Assembly (NCBI GenBank): GCA_017470145.1
Contig: JAFUFB010000001.1
Location: 20,158 to 84,157 of the forward strand
Length of the DNA: 64,000 nucleotides
Direction: 5' to 3'
Origin: Clostridia bacterium
Lineage (GTDB): Bacteria > Bacillota > Clostridia > Christensenellales > Aristaeellaceae
Shown here one piece after another: positions 17,323-26,027 of the stretch. Within the stretch, counting starts at the first letter, position 1; each line of letters begins with the position of its first letter. The position numbers were made by a program, and so were the translations under genes. Below the pieces are notes generated by a model. That model made no database searches and was not told where the DNA came from. It saw only the letters and a list, made by a program, of their open reading frames with translations.

Positions 17323-18678
17323 TCATTCCTGGGGAACCGCGTTGCGAATCTCCTTCAGGCTCACCCCGTTTTTCACCGCCAGGGCTGCCAGATCATCGTA
17401 TTCCGCCTTCTGTTTTTTGACCCCCATGCCTTCCGCCCGCTTGACCCGCACCGGGCCGTAGGTCGTATCCACGGTGTCGATATGCCGGTGGAGGAAATAC
17501 CGGGTCATGTCCTGCCGCCGAATGCCCAGGGTGGTGGTGTGCTTCATGATCAGCTGGGCCAGGTGGTCCGCGTTTTCCGGGCTGCAAATGACGTTCAGCA
17601 GGATGCCGGGGCGGGATTTTTTCATCCCGATGGGAATGGTATAGACATCAAAGGCCCCCGCCTTCATCAGCTGCTCCTGGGCGAAGCCCAGTTCCTCCCC
17701 CGTGATGTCGTCCAGGTTGCACTCCAGCCGGGTCAGGGGCTCTCGGGCGTTCTCCCCTTCTCCCAGGAAGGCCCGGACGCAATTCGCCCGCTCGAAGTCC
17801 TTCTTGCCCATGCCGTATCCAATGGCCTGCACCGCCATCATGGGCCGATCGCCAAAGCTACCCGCGAAATGCTTCAGCAGCGCCGCCCCCGTGGGGGTGC
17901 ATAATTCTCCCTTGATCTGGCCGCCATAGGTGGGAATCCCAGTCAGAATCAGCGCCGTGGCCGGGGCCGGCACCGGCAGCACCCCATGCATGCAGCGAAC
18001 ATAGCCGCTGCCTACATGAACAGGAGAGGCGACGATCTGTTCCGCGCCAATCATCTCCATCAGCAGGCATACGCCTACCACGTCCGCCACCGCGTCCAAC
18101 GTGCCCACCTCGTGGAAATGAATTTCGCTGATGGGGTGCCCATGAACCTTGCTTTCCGCCTCCGCGATCAGGGCATAGACGGCCTTGGCATCCGCCTTCA
18201 CCCGGGCAGAGACATCCAGCCCGTCGATGATGCCCTCGATATCCGCCACGGAGGTGTGATGGTGATGGTGATGGTCCTCATGGTCGTGGTCGTGCTCGTG
18301 GTCGTGATCATGGTCATAATGATGCTCATGCTCATGTTCGTGCTCATGATCATGATCATGTTCGTGCTCATGATGGTGCTCATGCTCATGGTCGTGTTCG
18401 TTGTCATGGTCGTGTTCGTGGTCATGGTCATGATGGTGTTCATGGTCGTGTTCATGCACGTCCACAGATTCTTCTTCCTCGCCATGGACGGTAATCTTCA
18501 TATGCGTGCCAGTGATACCGCACTTTACGGCAGGCTCCACCTCCACCGCTACCCCAGGCAGCCCCAGGGCGTTCATTTTGTCGAGAAACACCTGCCGGTC
18601 CGGGATCAGCTCCAGCAGCGCCGCCATCAGCATATCTCCCGCGGCGCCCATGCCGCATTCCAGATAGAGGGTTTTCAT
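17323..18678 (-). CDS. larC: Nickel-pincer cofactor biosynthesis protein LarC with giant histidine tract
   Basis: 451 residues. LarC is the cyclometallase that inserts Ni into the pyridinium dithiocarboxylate cofactor of lactate racemase and relatives. It begins MKTLYLECGMGAAGDM, then has IHFHEVGTLDAVADVVG and GELCTPTGAALLKHFAG. The C-terminal half has LECNLDDITGEELGFA and IPIGMKKSRPGILL. LarC1 and LarC2 are one continuous frame here, whereas some species use a frameshift. Residues 75-141 are over half histidine, the rest Asp/Glu. No larA, larB or larE is in the window. Confidence 0.95.
   Translation of the reverse strand: MKTLYLECGMGAAGDMLMAALLELIPDRQVFLDKMNALGLPGVAVEVEPAVKCGITGTHMKITVHGEEEESVDVHEHDHEHHHDHDHEHDHDNEHDHEHEHHHEHEHDHDHEHEHEHEHHYDHDHDHEHDHDHEDHHHHHHTSVADIEGIIDGLDVSARVKADAKAVYALIAEAESKVHGHPISEIHFHEVGTLDAVADVVGVCLLMEMIGAEQIVASPVHVGSGYVRCMHGVLPVPAPATALILTGIPTYGGQIKGELCTPTGAALLKHFAGSFGDRPMMAVQAIGYGMGKKDFERANCVRAFLGEGENAREPLTRLECNLDDITGEELGFAQEQLMKAGAFDVYTIPIGMKKSRPGILLNVICSPENADHLAQLIMKHTTTLGIRRQDMTRYFLHRHIDTVDTTYGPVRVKRAEGMGVKKQKAEYDDLAALAVKNGVSLKEIRNAVPQE
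18256..18456 (-). repeat. His/Asp/Glu codon repeat within larC
   Basis: About 200 bases built from repeated CAT/CAC-GAC/GAG codon pairs, encoding alternating HD/HE. The tract is prone to slippage, so length variation between strains is likely. Confidence 0.85.
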
Positions 18679-18733
18679 TTCTCTTCGCCTCCTGCTTCAA
18701 AAAAGGTTTTGCAAAATACAATTTTCATCCATG

Positions 18734-18761
18734 ATCATAGTCACTTTCGTCCAAAAGTCAA
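18734..18761 (-). promoter_or_regulatory. larC promoter
   Basis: TTGACT (18756-18761), a 16-base spacer and TATGAT (18734-18739), about 55 bases before the larC start. No NikR-like palindrome was noticed. Confidence 0.6.
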
Positions 18762-18778
18762 GCTTTCCGTGAATATAC

Positions 18779-18799
18779 AAAAAAACCGCCTTCCGGCGG
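18779..18799 (-). terminator. Terminator of the seven-tRNA operon
   Basis: CCGCC/GGCGG stem with a TTCC loop (GGAA on the RNA strand) followed by seven T, eight bases past tRNA-Gly(TCC). Confidence 0.85.
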
Positions 18800-18806
18800 C
18801 TTCATG

Positions 18807-18877
18807 AGCGGGTGATGGGAATCGAACCCACGTAGCCAGCTTGGAAGGCTGGAACTCTACCATTGAGTTACACCCGC
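18807..18877 (-). tRNA. tRNA-Gly (anticodon TCC)
   Basis: Acceptor GCGGGTG/CACCCGC, anticodon stem CCAGC/GCTGG around CTTCCAA. No encoded CCA. Last gene of the tRNA operon. Confidence 0.95.
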
Positions 18878-18889
18878 TTAAAAAAATGG

Positions 18890-18962
18890 AGCGGTAGACG
18901 AGGCTCGGACTCGCGACCTCCACCTTGGCAAGGTGGCGCTCTACCAACTGAGCTACTACCGC
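18890..18962 (-). tRNA. tRNA-Gly (anticodon GCC)
   Basis: Acceptor GCGGTAG/CTACCGC, anticodon stem CCACC/GGTGG around TTGCCAA. No encoded CCA. Confidence 0.95.
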
Positions 18963-18992
18963 ATATCCACACCCGTGGGGAAAAAAGAAAAC

Positions 18993-19077
18993 TGTGCGGA
19001 CGAAGAGACTCGAACTCTTACGTCTGGGACACCAGAACCTAAATCTGGCGCGTCTGCCAATTCCGCCACGCCCGCAC
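18993..19077 (-). tRNA. tRNA-Leu (anticodon TAG)
   Basis: An 85-nt class II tRNA with a long variable arm (TGTCCCAGACGTA). The anticodon stem CCAGA/TCTGG surrounds TTTAGGT. No encoded CCA. Confidence 0.95.
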
Positions 19078-19104
19078 GAGCGAATCCAGGATCGGCAGAG
19101 AAAG

Positions 19105-19177
19105 TGACCCATTGGAGATTCGAACTCCAGACACCTTGATTAAAAGTCAAGTGCTCTGCCAACTGAGCTAATGGGTC
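19105..19177 (-). tRNA. tRNA-Lys (anticodon TTT)
   Basis: Acceptor GACCCAT/ATGGGTC, anticodon stem CTTGA/TCAAG around CTTTTAA. No encoded CCA. Confidence 0.95.
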
Positions 19178-19183
19178 GCAAAG

Positions 19184-19255
19184 CTGGGGTGGCAGGGCTC
19201 GAACCTACGAATGCGGGAGTCAAAGTCCCGTGCCTTACCACTTGGCTACACCCCA
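19184..19255 (-). tRNA. tRNA-Gln (anticodon TTG)
   Basis: Acceptor TGGGGTG/CACCCCA, anticodon stem CGGGA/TCCCG around CTTTGAC. No encoded CCA. Confidence 0.95.
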
Positions 19256-19309
19256 ACGTAGGTAAATCTTTCTGCCAAATCACAGGAGCCGCAGATCGAA
19301 AGAAAATGG

Positions 19310-19384
19310 GGTGAGTAGTGGGACTCGAACCCACGGTCTTCAGAGCCACAATCTGACGCGTTAACCAACTACGCTATACCCACC
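19310..19384 (-). tRNA. tRNA-His (anticodon GTG)
   Basis: The extra G at position -1 pairs with C73, the identity mark of tRNA-His. The anticodon stem TCAGA/TCTGA surrounds TTGTGGC. Confidence 0.95.
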
Positions 19385-19388
19385 ATGA

Positions 19389-19465
<77 letters not shown>

Positions 19466-19538
19466 AAGCCATAGGACCGGCTTCTCCAAAGGGCTTCGGC
19501 GCTCAGGGAAGACCTCGCGCTTCCGCTGACAGGAAAGG

Positions 19539-19567
19539 ATTATAGCACCTTCCCGTCGGACTGTCAA
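19539..19567 (-). promoter_or_regulatory. Promoter of the tRNA operon
   Basis: Exact consensus TTGACA (19562-19567), a 17-base spacer and TATAAT (19539-19544), 73 bases before tRNA-Arg(TCT). Confidence 0.9.
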
Positions 19568-19666
19568 CAGGAAATTTTTTATCTTGTGTGCCTTCGTGAA
19601 CCCGACTTTGCCGCCCGGGAGGGATCGCCCTCCTCCAGGCCTCTGCTCTATGGGAGGCGTGGAATT

Positions 19667-20707
19667 TTATACCTTCATCGTCCGGAAGGCCGCAGCCCGG
19701 CCTAACCGGTTCATGACGGCCAACCCCACCCCCTCCGGCGGCACGACCTCGCTGTAGATGGTTTCCCGGCCCTCCTGGTCCAGCTGGCGCAGGGTGTCAA
19801 ACAGCCGATGAGCCACCTGGGCCTGATCCTGGATGGAGCCGATGTCGTGGGGATCGCAATCCGCCAGGGCTTCCATATGCTCCGTAAAGCAAAGGACGCA
19901 GCTGCTTTTCCCCGCCTGCCGATCCAGCAGGCAGTTTTCCCGCAGAGCCCGCACCACAGCCGCTTCTTCCCCTTCCACCAGGGTCACGTTGCCCTGGGGG
20001 GCGTAATGCTTGTATCGCATTCCGGGGGACAGGGCTACCTCCCCCTCCTGCAGGGGGCGCAGGATGCTGCCCGCCAGGGCTACCTCCCGACCCAGCACCT
20101 CCTCCGCCATCTCCTTCGTAATGCCGCCGGGTCGCAGGATGGTGGGTTCTCCGTGGGTCAGATCCAGCACCGTGGATTCCAGCCCCACCTGGCATTCCCC
20201 GCCGTCCAGAATCAAAGGGATGCGGCCATCCATGTCCTCCAGCACATGGCTGGCCAGGGTGGGAGAAGGCCGACCGGATCGGTTGGCGCTGGGAGCGGCG
20301 ATGGGCAGATCACAGGCCTGCAGCAGCTTCCGGGTGCAGGGCATAGAGGGCATGCGAATGGCCACGGTGGGCAGTCCGGCAGTGACCTCCTTGGGTACCC
20401 GCTCCGTCCGGGGGAAAAGCAGGGTCAGGGGGCCCGGCCAGAAGGCGTCCATCAGTTGCTCCGCCCCCTGGGGTATTTCGCACAAGCCCTCCAGCTGTTC
20501 CCGTCGCCAAATATGGACGATGAGAGGATTATCCGCCGGCCGGCCCTTGGCCGCGAAAATGGAAAGCACCGCCTGGGGATCCAGGGCGTTAGCTCCCAGG
20601 CCATACACCGTCTCCGTGGGGAAACCCACCAGCTGTCCCTGCGAAAAAAGCCGGGCAGCCAGTTCGATGGCTTCCGGCGAGTTGGCGTCCATGACTTTGG
20701 TTTGCAT
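19667..20707 (-). CDS. tsaC: L-threonylcarbamoyladenylate synthase (Sua5/YwlC type)
   Basis: 346 residues. It makes threonylcarbamoyl-AMP for t6A37 modification of ANN-decoding tRNAs. The YrdC domain carries QLVGFPTETVYGLGANA, AAKGRPADNPLIVHI and AAPSANRSGRPSPT. The Sua5-type C-terminal domain is present, with PGMRYKHYAP at its linker. It follows prfA in the same direction but is separated by about 190 bases holding three hairpin repeats. Confidence 0.95.
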   Translation of the reverse strand: MQTKVMDANSPEAIELAARLFSQGQLVGFPTETVYGLGANALDPQAVLSIFAAKGRPADNPLIVHIWRREQLEGLCEIPQGAEQLMDAFWPGPLTLLFPRTERVPKEVTAGLPTVAIRMPSMPCTRKLLQACDLPIAAPSANRSGRPSPTLASHVLEDMDGRIPLILDGGECQVGLESTVLDLTHGEPTILRPGGITKEMAEEVLGREVALAGSILRPLQEGEVALSPGMRYKHYAPQGNVTLVEGEEAAVVRALRENCLLDRQAGKSSCVLCFTEHMEALADCDPHDIGSIQDQAQVAHRLFDTLRQLDQEGRETIYSEVVPPEGVGLAVMNRLGRAAAFRTMKV

Positions 20708-20751
20708 CTTTGCTCCTTCTCTAAGGGGAATTCATTTTCAAGCGTTTTCAC

Positions 20752-20884
20752 TCCCCCGCTGCACGGGGGAAGCTTTCCTCTTATTCTTAAGGAAAAATTG
20801 CTTTTCGAACTGTTTACACACCCCCGCTGCGCGGGGGGTGTTCCTTGGATTATTTGTTTTTTCGCTCCCCGCTCCGCGGGAAGC
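20752..20884. repeat. Array of three short GC-hairpin repeats
   Basis: Between prfA and tsaC lie three palindromes: 20752-20770 (TCCCCCG...CGGGGGA), 20817-20841 (CACCCCCGC TGC GCGGGGGGTG) and 20864-20884 (GCTCCCCGC TCC GCGGGAAGC). They belong to a dispersed family also at 24231, 31516, 35946, 35986, 39856 and elsewhere. A/T-rich flanks extend the palindromes. They do not look like standard terminators because the T-run is on the wrong side in most copies. Confidence 0.8.
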
Positions 20885-20894
20885 TTTTACTTGC

Positions 20895-21956
20895 TCAACT
20901 ATGCAGCGACTGCAGCTTCTCCGTCTTCTCCGCCAGGCGCAGGGCGCTGATGAAGGGATCCAGATCCCCATTCATGGTGTTCTGCACCCTGGGCACGGAC
21001 AGGCCAATCCGCTGGTCCACCACCGTGTCGTGGTTAAAGAAATAGGTTCGAATCTTCTGGCTGCGATCCCCGCCAGCGATCTGCCCCTTCCGGTCCGCGT
21101 CCAGGGTGGCCTGGGATTCCTGCCGCTGCTTGTCCAGCAGGCGGCTGCGCAGCACCTCCATGGCCCGGGCCTTGTTCTGCAGTTGGCTGCGTTCATCCTG
21201 GCAGGTAACCACCATGCCCGTGGGCAGGTGGGTCAGGCGCACGGCGGTTTCCGTCTTGTTCACCTTCTGGCCCCCATGGCCGGAGGCCCGGTACAGATCC
21301 AGCCGGATATCCTCCGGGCGAATCACCAGCTCGCTTTCCTCCGCCTCCGGATAGACCACCACCGAGGCGGTGGAGGTATGGATACGGCCGCCGCTTTCCG
21401 TCACCGGTACCCTTTTTACGCAGTGGACGCCGCTTTCGAACTTCATCCGGGCGTAGGCCTCTGGCCCGGAGATCATCATCAGCGCCTCCGTCACACCTCC
21501 CAGCTCCGTATCCGCCAGGGACAGAATCTGCATTTGCAGCCCGCCCCGGTCACAGTATTTCTGGTACATCCGCAGCAAATCCCCGGCGAAAAGGGCAGCT
21601 TCCTCCCCGCCCACCCCGGCCCGGATTTCCATCATCACGTTGCGGGAATCCAATGGGTCCGAGGGCACCAGCATCAGCTTCAGCTCCTCCAGCAGGGGGC
21701 CTTCCCGGCCGGCCAGCTCCTGAGCCTCCGCCCGGGCTTCCTCCGCCATGTCCGGGTCGCTCATCAGCTCCCGGGCCTCCGCCAGGTGCCGCTGCAAAGC
21801 CTGATATTCCTCGAATTTTGCCACGATGGGCTCGATTTCGCCCCGCTCCTTCATGACCTGCTGCAGGCGGGCGAAATCCGCCGTGACCTCCGGCTGGGCC
21901 ATGGTCTGGGTCAGTTCCTCGTATCTTTCCTTCAGGGTTTGCAGCTTTTCAAACAT
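20895..21956 (-). CDS. prfA: Peptide chain release factor 1
   Basis: 353 residues. It recognises UAA and UAG and triggers peptidyl-tRNA hydrolysis. The codon-reading PxT motif is RVPVTESGGRIHTS (PVT rather than PAT). The catalytic GGQ lies in SGHGGQKVNKTETAVRLTH. It follows prmC, whose product methylates this GGQ glutamine, so enzyme and substrate share an operon. Confidence 0.97.
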   Translation of the reverse strand: MFEKLQTLKERYEELTQTMAQPEVTADFARLQQVMKERGEIEPIVAKFEEYQALQRHLAEARELMSDPDMAEEARAEAQELAGREGPLLEELKLMLVPSDPLDSRNVMMEIRAGVGGEEAALFAGDLLRMYQKYCDRGGLQMQILSLADTELGGVTEALMMISGPEAYARMKFESGVHCVKRVPVTESGGRIHTSTASVVVYPEAEESELVIRPEDIRLDLYRASGHGGQKVNKTETAVRLTHLPTGMVVTCQDERSQLQNKARAMEVLRSRLLDKQRQESQATLDADRKGQIAGGDRSQKIRTYFFNHDTVVDQRIGLSVPRVQNTMNGDLDPFISALRLAEKTEKLQSLHS

Positions 21957-22046
21957 CTTTTCTTCGCGCTCTTCCGTGCATGATGCGTGATTTCGAATAT
22001 AACCTTACTTTCCTCTGTTTCCCGACCCCGGGCATTCCTGCGATCA

Positions 22047-22964
22047 TTAGTACGTGTCAAACCGATGCTGGCCGAATTCCGCCAGGATCATCCGCTGGAT
22101 GCCCTGGTCGTCCTTCTTCACTTCGATGTAGTTGGCGCCTCGGTCCTCCAGCATCTTCCGGATGGCATCGACTTGGCCCATGCCCATTTCCATCATCAGC
22201 GCGCCGTCCGGCCGCAGATGGTCCGGCACTTCCTGAATAATCCGGCGATAGAAGTCCAGCCCGTCCACTCCGCCGTCCAGCGCCATGCGGGGCTCATGCA
22301 TAACCTCGGCCTGCAGGTGGTCGCATTCCTCGGAGGGAATGTAGGGGGGATTGGAAACGATGAGGTCAAACTTCCGCCCCTGAACCGCCTCGAACAGATC
22401 CCCTTGCAGAATTTCGCAGGGGATTTCCCTGTATCGGGCGTTTTCCCGGGCCACCTCCAGGGCCTCCGGGCTCAGGTCGGTCATGGTCAGATCGATGGGC
22501 CCGTCCCCCACGGAGGCGCTCAGCCCCAGGCAGCCGCTGCCGCAGCACAGGTCTAACAGCTGGGCGTGTGGCAGCTGATCCCAGGGAAACCGTTCCTCGT
22601 CCGGCTCGTAATGGGGCACATGGAAAAAGAACCACTCCATCAGCCATCTGCCCGCCCAGTTCGCCAGCAGTGCAGTCTCCGGTCGAGGGATCAGCACTCC
22701 CGGGCGAACGGTGTATTCATAGAAATTGAAAACCGTTTTCCCTTCGATGTATTGCAGGGGCTCCCGGGCGACCCGCCGATCCATCAGCCGGCGAAACTCC
22801 GCCAGCTCCTCCTTTGTCGGCTCCTCCGTCAATCCCAAGCGCAGCTGCAGCGGCGGCGCGTCCATGACCCGGGCCAGGAGGATGGCGCTGTCGTATTCCG
22901 GATCCGGCACCCCGGCCGCCTTCAGCTCCTTCGTTGCCTTCAAAAGCAGTGTACGTGTGTTCAA
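22047..22964 (-). CDS. prmC: Release factor glutamine methyltransferase
   Basis: 305 residues. It methylates the GGQ glutamine of RF1/RF2 with SAM. The helical N-terminal substrate domain is followed by LLDLCCGSGCLGLS (SAM motif I) and LIVSNPPYIPSEE (catalytic NPPY). The start is a TTG (22962-22964) that overlaps the TGA of the DUF1385 gene, indicating translational coupling. No better ATG is seen in frame. Confidence 0.95.
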   Translation of the reverse strand: MNTRTLLLKATKELKAAGVPDPEYDSAILLARVMDAPPLQLRLGLTEEPTKEELAEFRRLMDRRVAREPLQYIEGKTVFNFYEYTVRPGVLIPRPETALLANWAGRWLMEWFFFHVPHYEPDEERFPWDQLPHAQLLDLCCGSGCLGLSASVGDGPIDLTMTDLSPEALEVARENARYREIPCEILQGDLFEAVQGRKFDLIVSNPPYIPSEECDHLQAEVMHEPRMALDGGVDGLDFYRRIIQEVPDHLRPDGALMMEMGMGQVDAIRKMLEDRGANYIEVKKDDQGIQRMILAEFGQHRFDTY

Positions 22965-24031
22965 GCGGGCACCTTATCCTCTTCCTCTTCTTCCTTCACC
23001 GGCGGCACATAATCTTTTTCGGATTCGTGATAATCCCGCAGGATGGCCCAGCCCTCCGGCGTCTTTTCCGCGTGCTTCGGCAGGCCGTAGAGCACGACAT
23101 TGACGGACACGATGGCGCATTCCAGCATGGATTCGTCCGGCTCCCGGGTGGTCAGCCGCTGCATCTGCAGCCCCGGCCAGCGCAGGATGTGGGCCAGCTT
23201 GCTGTCGCTGTGGGCCAGGCCCATCAACACCTCATAGCTAACCCCCGCCACGATGGGCAGCATGGCCAGATGGAACAGTACCCGCAGGAAGTAATTATCA
23301 ATGGGCACCAGGATGTTCAGCACCAGGAACAGCAGGATGCTGATAGAAAACACAATCAACAGGAAGGCCGTTCCGCAGCGGGGATGCAACCGGGAGAAGG
23401 TCTGGGCGTTCTTCGGGTTCAGCTCCAGGTTGGATTCAAAGCAGTGGACGGATTTATGCTCCGCGCCATGGTACTGGAAGGTTCGCCGTACATCCGGCAC
23501 AAAGGCCACCGCCACCATGTATCCAACCAGGATCAGGATCTTCACCAGGCCTCCCAGCAGGGTGTAGCCCAGGGGGCCCATGCCGGCGGACTTCAGCAGG
23601 CTCTCCACCCCCGCGGGGATGGCCATGAACAGCCCGATGCTCAGGAACACGGCCAGCACGATAGCCACCGCCATGACGATCTTGTCCACGCCCTTGCCCA
23701 GCTTCTTTGCCAGCCATTTTTCGAACTTGGTGGGCTCCTCGTCCAGGATGCCCAGCATCTGGGTAGAGGATTCCAGAGTATTCATGCCAAAGTACAGCAT
23801 AGTGGCCATGTTCACGATACCCCGGATGAAGGGCTTGCCCATCCAGGGGTGCTTATCCTTCGGGGCCACGAAGGGGGTCCGCTTGGTAACCATGGTGCCG
23901 TCCGGGCGGCGCACGGTGACGGCGGTGGCGTTACCGGAGCGCATCATGACGCCCTCCATCACGGCCTGGCCGCCCATGTCTTTTACGGCGCAGGAGGCGC
24001 CTTCCAGGGGAATATTTTTCTGATCCTTCAT
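22961..24031 (-). CDS. DUF1385 family membrane protein
   Basis: 356 residues from the ATG behind AAGAGGATC (spacing nine). It contains the family start DMGGQAVMEGVMMRSGNATAVTVRRPDG, then four to five helices in the middle, then FQYHGAEHKSVHCFE and LHPRCGTAFL. In many Clostridia DUF1385 sits beside prmC-prfA, often with rpmE and rho. Its function is not established. It is the first gene of this operon. Confidence 0.93.
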   Translation of the reverse strand: MKDQKNIPLEGASCAVKDMGGQAVMEGVMMRSGNATAVTVRRPDGTMVTKRTPFVAPKDKHPWMGKPFIRGIVNMATMLYFGMNTLESSTQMLGILDEEPTKFEKWLAKKLGKGVDKIVMAVAIVLAVFLSIGLFMAIPAGVESLLKSAGMGPLGYTLLGGLVKILILVGYMVAVAFVPDVRRTFQYHGAEHKSVHCFESNLELNPKNAQTFSRLHPRCGTAFLLIVFSISILLFLVLNILVPIDNYFLRVLFHLAMLPIVAGVSYEVLMGLAHSDSKLAHILRWPGLQMQRLTTREPDESMLECAIVSVNVVLYGLPKHAEKTPEGWAILRDYHESEKDYVPPVKEEEEEDKVPA

Positions 24032-24128
24032 GATCAATGATCCTCTCTTTCCGGAGCGAACCAAATCACTCCAAATTAGAGATTCGACACAACAAACGAA
24101 AATCCTGCAAGAAGATATATTTATTCAA

Positions 24129-24157
24129 ATATAATTTTAATAAATCAATTTTGTCAA
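24129..24157 (-). promoter_or_regulatory. Promoter of the DUF1385-prmC-prfA operon
   Basis: TTGACA (24152-24157), a 17-base A/T-rich spacer and TTATAT (24129-24134); shifted by one base the -10 reads TATATT. It is about 100 bases before the first start codon. Confidence 0.7.
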
Positions 24158-24230
24158 TTACACCAAGGCTGGTTTATGAAGTCTTTGAAAATCCTTGCTT
24201 GTCATTATATTAGAGAAATGCTCCAGCAGA

Positions 24231-24253
24231 ACGCCCCCGCAAAGCGGGGGCGT
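24231..24253. repeat. GC-hairpin repeat copy
   Basis: A perfect ten-bp palindrome ACGCCCCCGC-AAA-GCGGGGGCGT in the gap after metK, with GAAAA on the right. Same family as the array at 20752-20884. Confidence 0.75.
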
Positions 24254-24298
24254 GAAAATGTAATTTTCCAAGCTTTTCCTTCAAAGACAAAGGGGGCA

Positions 24299-25468
24299 TT
24301 ATTGCACCGCGGCCTTCAGGGCCTCCACCTGGTCATCCTTCTCCCAGGGCAGGTCCAGATCCAGCCGGCCAAAGTGGCCGTAAGCAGCGGTTTGGCGATA
24401 AATGGGCCGCCGCAGATTCAGCCGCTGGATGATGGCGGCGGGCCGGAAGTCGAACACCTTTTGCACCGCCTCGCTGATCTTTTCATCCGGAACCACGCCC
24501 GTGCCAAAGGTTTCTACCAGGATGCTGACGGGGTTCGCCACGCCGATGGCATAGGCCAGCTGAATCTGGCATTTCCTGGCCAGTCCGGCGGCCACCACGT
24601 TCAGCGCCGCGTGCCGCGCGGCATAGGCGGCGCTGCGGTCCACCTTGGTGGGATCCTTGCCGGAGAAGGCGCCGCCGCCATGGGGGGCGTATCCACCATA
24701 GGTATCCACGATGATCTTCCGCCCGGTCAGTCCGGTATCGCCGGCCGGCCCGCCGATCACGAAACGGCCGGTGGGATTGATGAAATACTTGGTGTCCGCG
24801 TTCAGCAGCTCCGCCGGCACAACAGGCTCCACCACATGCTTCAGCAGCGCTTCCCGAATCTCCTCCTGGGAAACCTCGGGGGCATGCTGGGTAGAAATGA
24901 CAATGGTATCCACCGCCACGGGCTTGTCGTCTTCGTACACCACGGTCACCTGGGTCTTGCCATCCGGCCGCAGCCAGGGCAGCGTGCCATCCTTGCGAAC
25001 CGCCGTCAGCCGCCGGGCCAGCCGATGGCTCAGGGCGATGGCCATGGGCAGCCGTTCCGGCGTTTCATCGCAGGCAAAGCCGAACATCATGCCCTGGTCC
25101 CCTGCCCCGGTATCTCCCAGGGACTCGGATCGGCCCTCCAGGGCCTGATCCACGCCCTGCGCGATATCCGGGCTCTGGGCATGAATCGCCGTCAGCACGC
25201 CGCAGGAAGCGCCGTCAAAGCACTTTTCAGAGGAATCGTAGCCGATATCCAGCACAACCTTGCGCACGATATCCGGAATTTCCACATAAGCAGAGGTAGA
25301 AACCTCGCCCATCACGGAAACCACGCCCGTGGTCGCAAAGGTCTCGCAGGCCACCCGGGCATGGGGATCCTGCTCCAAAATCGCGTCCAGAATCGCGTCG
25401 CTCACCTGGTCGCACAGCTTGTCCGGATGTCCCTCCGTCACGGATTCAGAAGTAAACAGTTTACGCAT
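24299..25468 (-). CDS. metK: S-adenosylmethionine synthetase
   Basis: 389 residues. It makes SAM from methionine and ATP. It starts [21 protein letters not shown] with AGGAG nine bases upstream. The hexapeptide [10 protein letters not shown] and the phosphate loop [19 protein letters not shown] are present. A SAM-I riboswitch with a terminator precedes the gene, so transcription stops when SAM is abundant. Confidence 0.97.
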   Translation of the reverse strand: MRKLFTSESVTEGHPDKLCDQVSDAILDAILEQDPHARVACETFATTGVVSVMGEVSTSAYVEIPDIVRKVVLDIGYDSSEKCFDGASCGVLTAIHAQSPDIAQGVDQALEGRSESLGDTGAGDQGMMFGFACDETPERLPMAIALSHRLARRLTAVRKDGTLPWLRPDGKTQVTVVYEDDKPVAVDTIVISTQHAPEVSQEEIREALLKHVVEPVVPAELLNADTKYFINPTGRFVIGGPAGDTGLTGRKIIVDTYGGYAPHGGGAFSGKDPTKVDRSAAYAARHAALNVVAAGLARKCQIQLAYAIGVANPVSILVETFGTGVVPDEKISEAVQKVFDFRPAAIIQRLNLRRPIYRQTAAYGHFGRLDLDLPWEKDDQVEALKAAVQ

Positions 25469-25552
25469 CTTCAAATTCTCCTTCCTTTGAATTCGATCTC
25501 TTTCACGCAGGGGCGCGTCTGTCCTCCCCTGCCGCCTGGCTGAACACCCACG

Positions 25553-25716
25553 AAAAAACGCCCGGCGCATAAGCGGCACGGACGGGGAATTTTCCTGCTG
25601 GAAACTCCTTATCTGTCAGCCGCGGAACCGCGCACTGCGGGATTTGGCACCAAGCGGAGCCCCGCCGGTTGCCGTGACTTCATCGGGCCCATCCCTCCAT
25701 CACTCGTGATAAGGTA
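25553..25716 (-). promoter_or_regulatory. SAM-I (S-box) riboswitch controlling metK
   Basis: The aptamer (25605-25716) shows the S-box signature: P1 arms ACCTTATC and AGATAAGGA, then GAGGGATGGGCCCGATGAA, CGGCAACC and GGTGCCAAATCC. The expression platform (25553-25587) is a GC stem (CGTCCG/CGGGCG core) followed by six T. SAM binding should stabilise P1 and let the terminator form, shutting off metK. Confidence 0.93.
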
Positions 25717-25731
25717 TTCAGTTCGAGAGCT

Positions 25732-25760
25732 ATCATACACAGTTCCGCCTTTCCTGTCAA
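25732..25760 (-). promoter_or_regulatory. metK promoter
   Basis: TTGACA (25755-25760), a 17-base spacer and TATGAT (25732-25737), about 16 bases upstream of the riboswitch. Confidence 0.85.
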
Positions 25761-25817
25761 GAGGCGGAAAGCCTTTCAGCAAATTTCGGCGAAAACCTTC
25801 CAACAAATTTGGAGACG

Positions 25818-25850
25818 AAAAACACCGGGCCGCCCATCCAGGCGCCCGGC
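25818..25850 (-). terminator. Terminator of the tRNA-Thr/tRNA-Pro operon
   Basis: A CCGGGC/GCCCGG-based stem followed by GTTTTTCG on the minus strand, eight bases past tRNA-Pro. Confidence 0.75.
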
Positions 25851-25857
25851 ATCCCTG

Positions 25858-25931
25858 TCGGAGTGGCGAGATTCGAACTCGCGACCTTTTGGTCCCGAAC
25901 CAAACGCGCTACCAAGCTGCGCTACACCCCG
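25858..25931 (-). tRNA. tRNA-Pro (anticodon CGG)
   Basis: Acceptor CGGGGTG/CACTCCG, anticodon stem TTTGG/CCAAA around TTCGGGA. No encoded CCA. Confidence 0.94.
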
Positions 25932-25935
25932 AAGC

Positions 25936-26011
25936 TGGAGCCGATGAGGGGACTCGAACCCCTGACCTGCTGATTACGAATCGGCTGCTCTACCAACTGA
26001 GCCACATCGGC
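25936..26011 (-). tRNA. tRNA-Thr (anticodon CGT) with a C-A mismatch in the anticodon stem
   Basis: Acceptor GCCGATG/CATCGGC, loop TTCGTAA, CCA encoded. The anticodon stem is GCCGA/TCAGC, so position 29-41 is C-A instead of the usual pair; the other four pairs are normal. Confidence 0.9.
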
Positions 26012-26027
26012 GCATCCAGCAAACTGT

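Noticed and set aside
17986-18807. Long plus-strand frame rich in Met/Val over the larC region
   Set aside because: It is the antisense of the His/Asp/Glu codon repeat and the larC frame. No ribosome binding site and no family features.
20752-20884. Possible CRISPR array
   Set aside because: Hairpins differ in their outer bases, spacers are few and irregular, and no cas gene is nearby.
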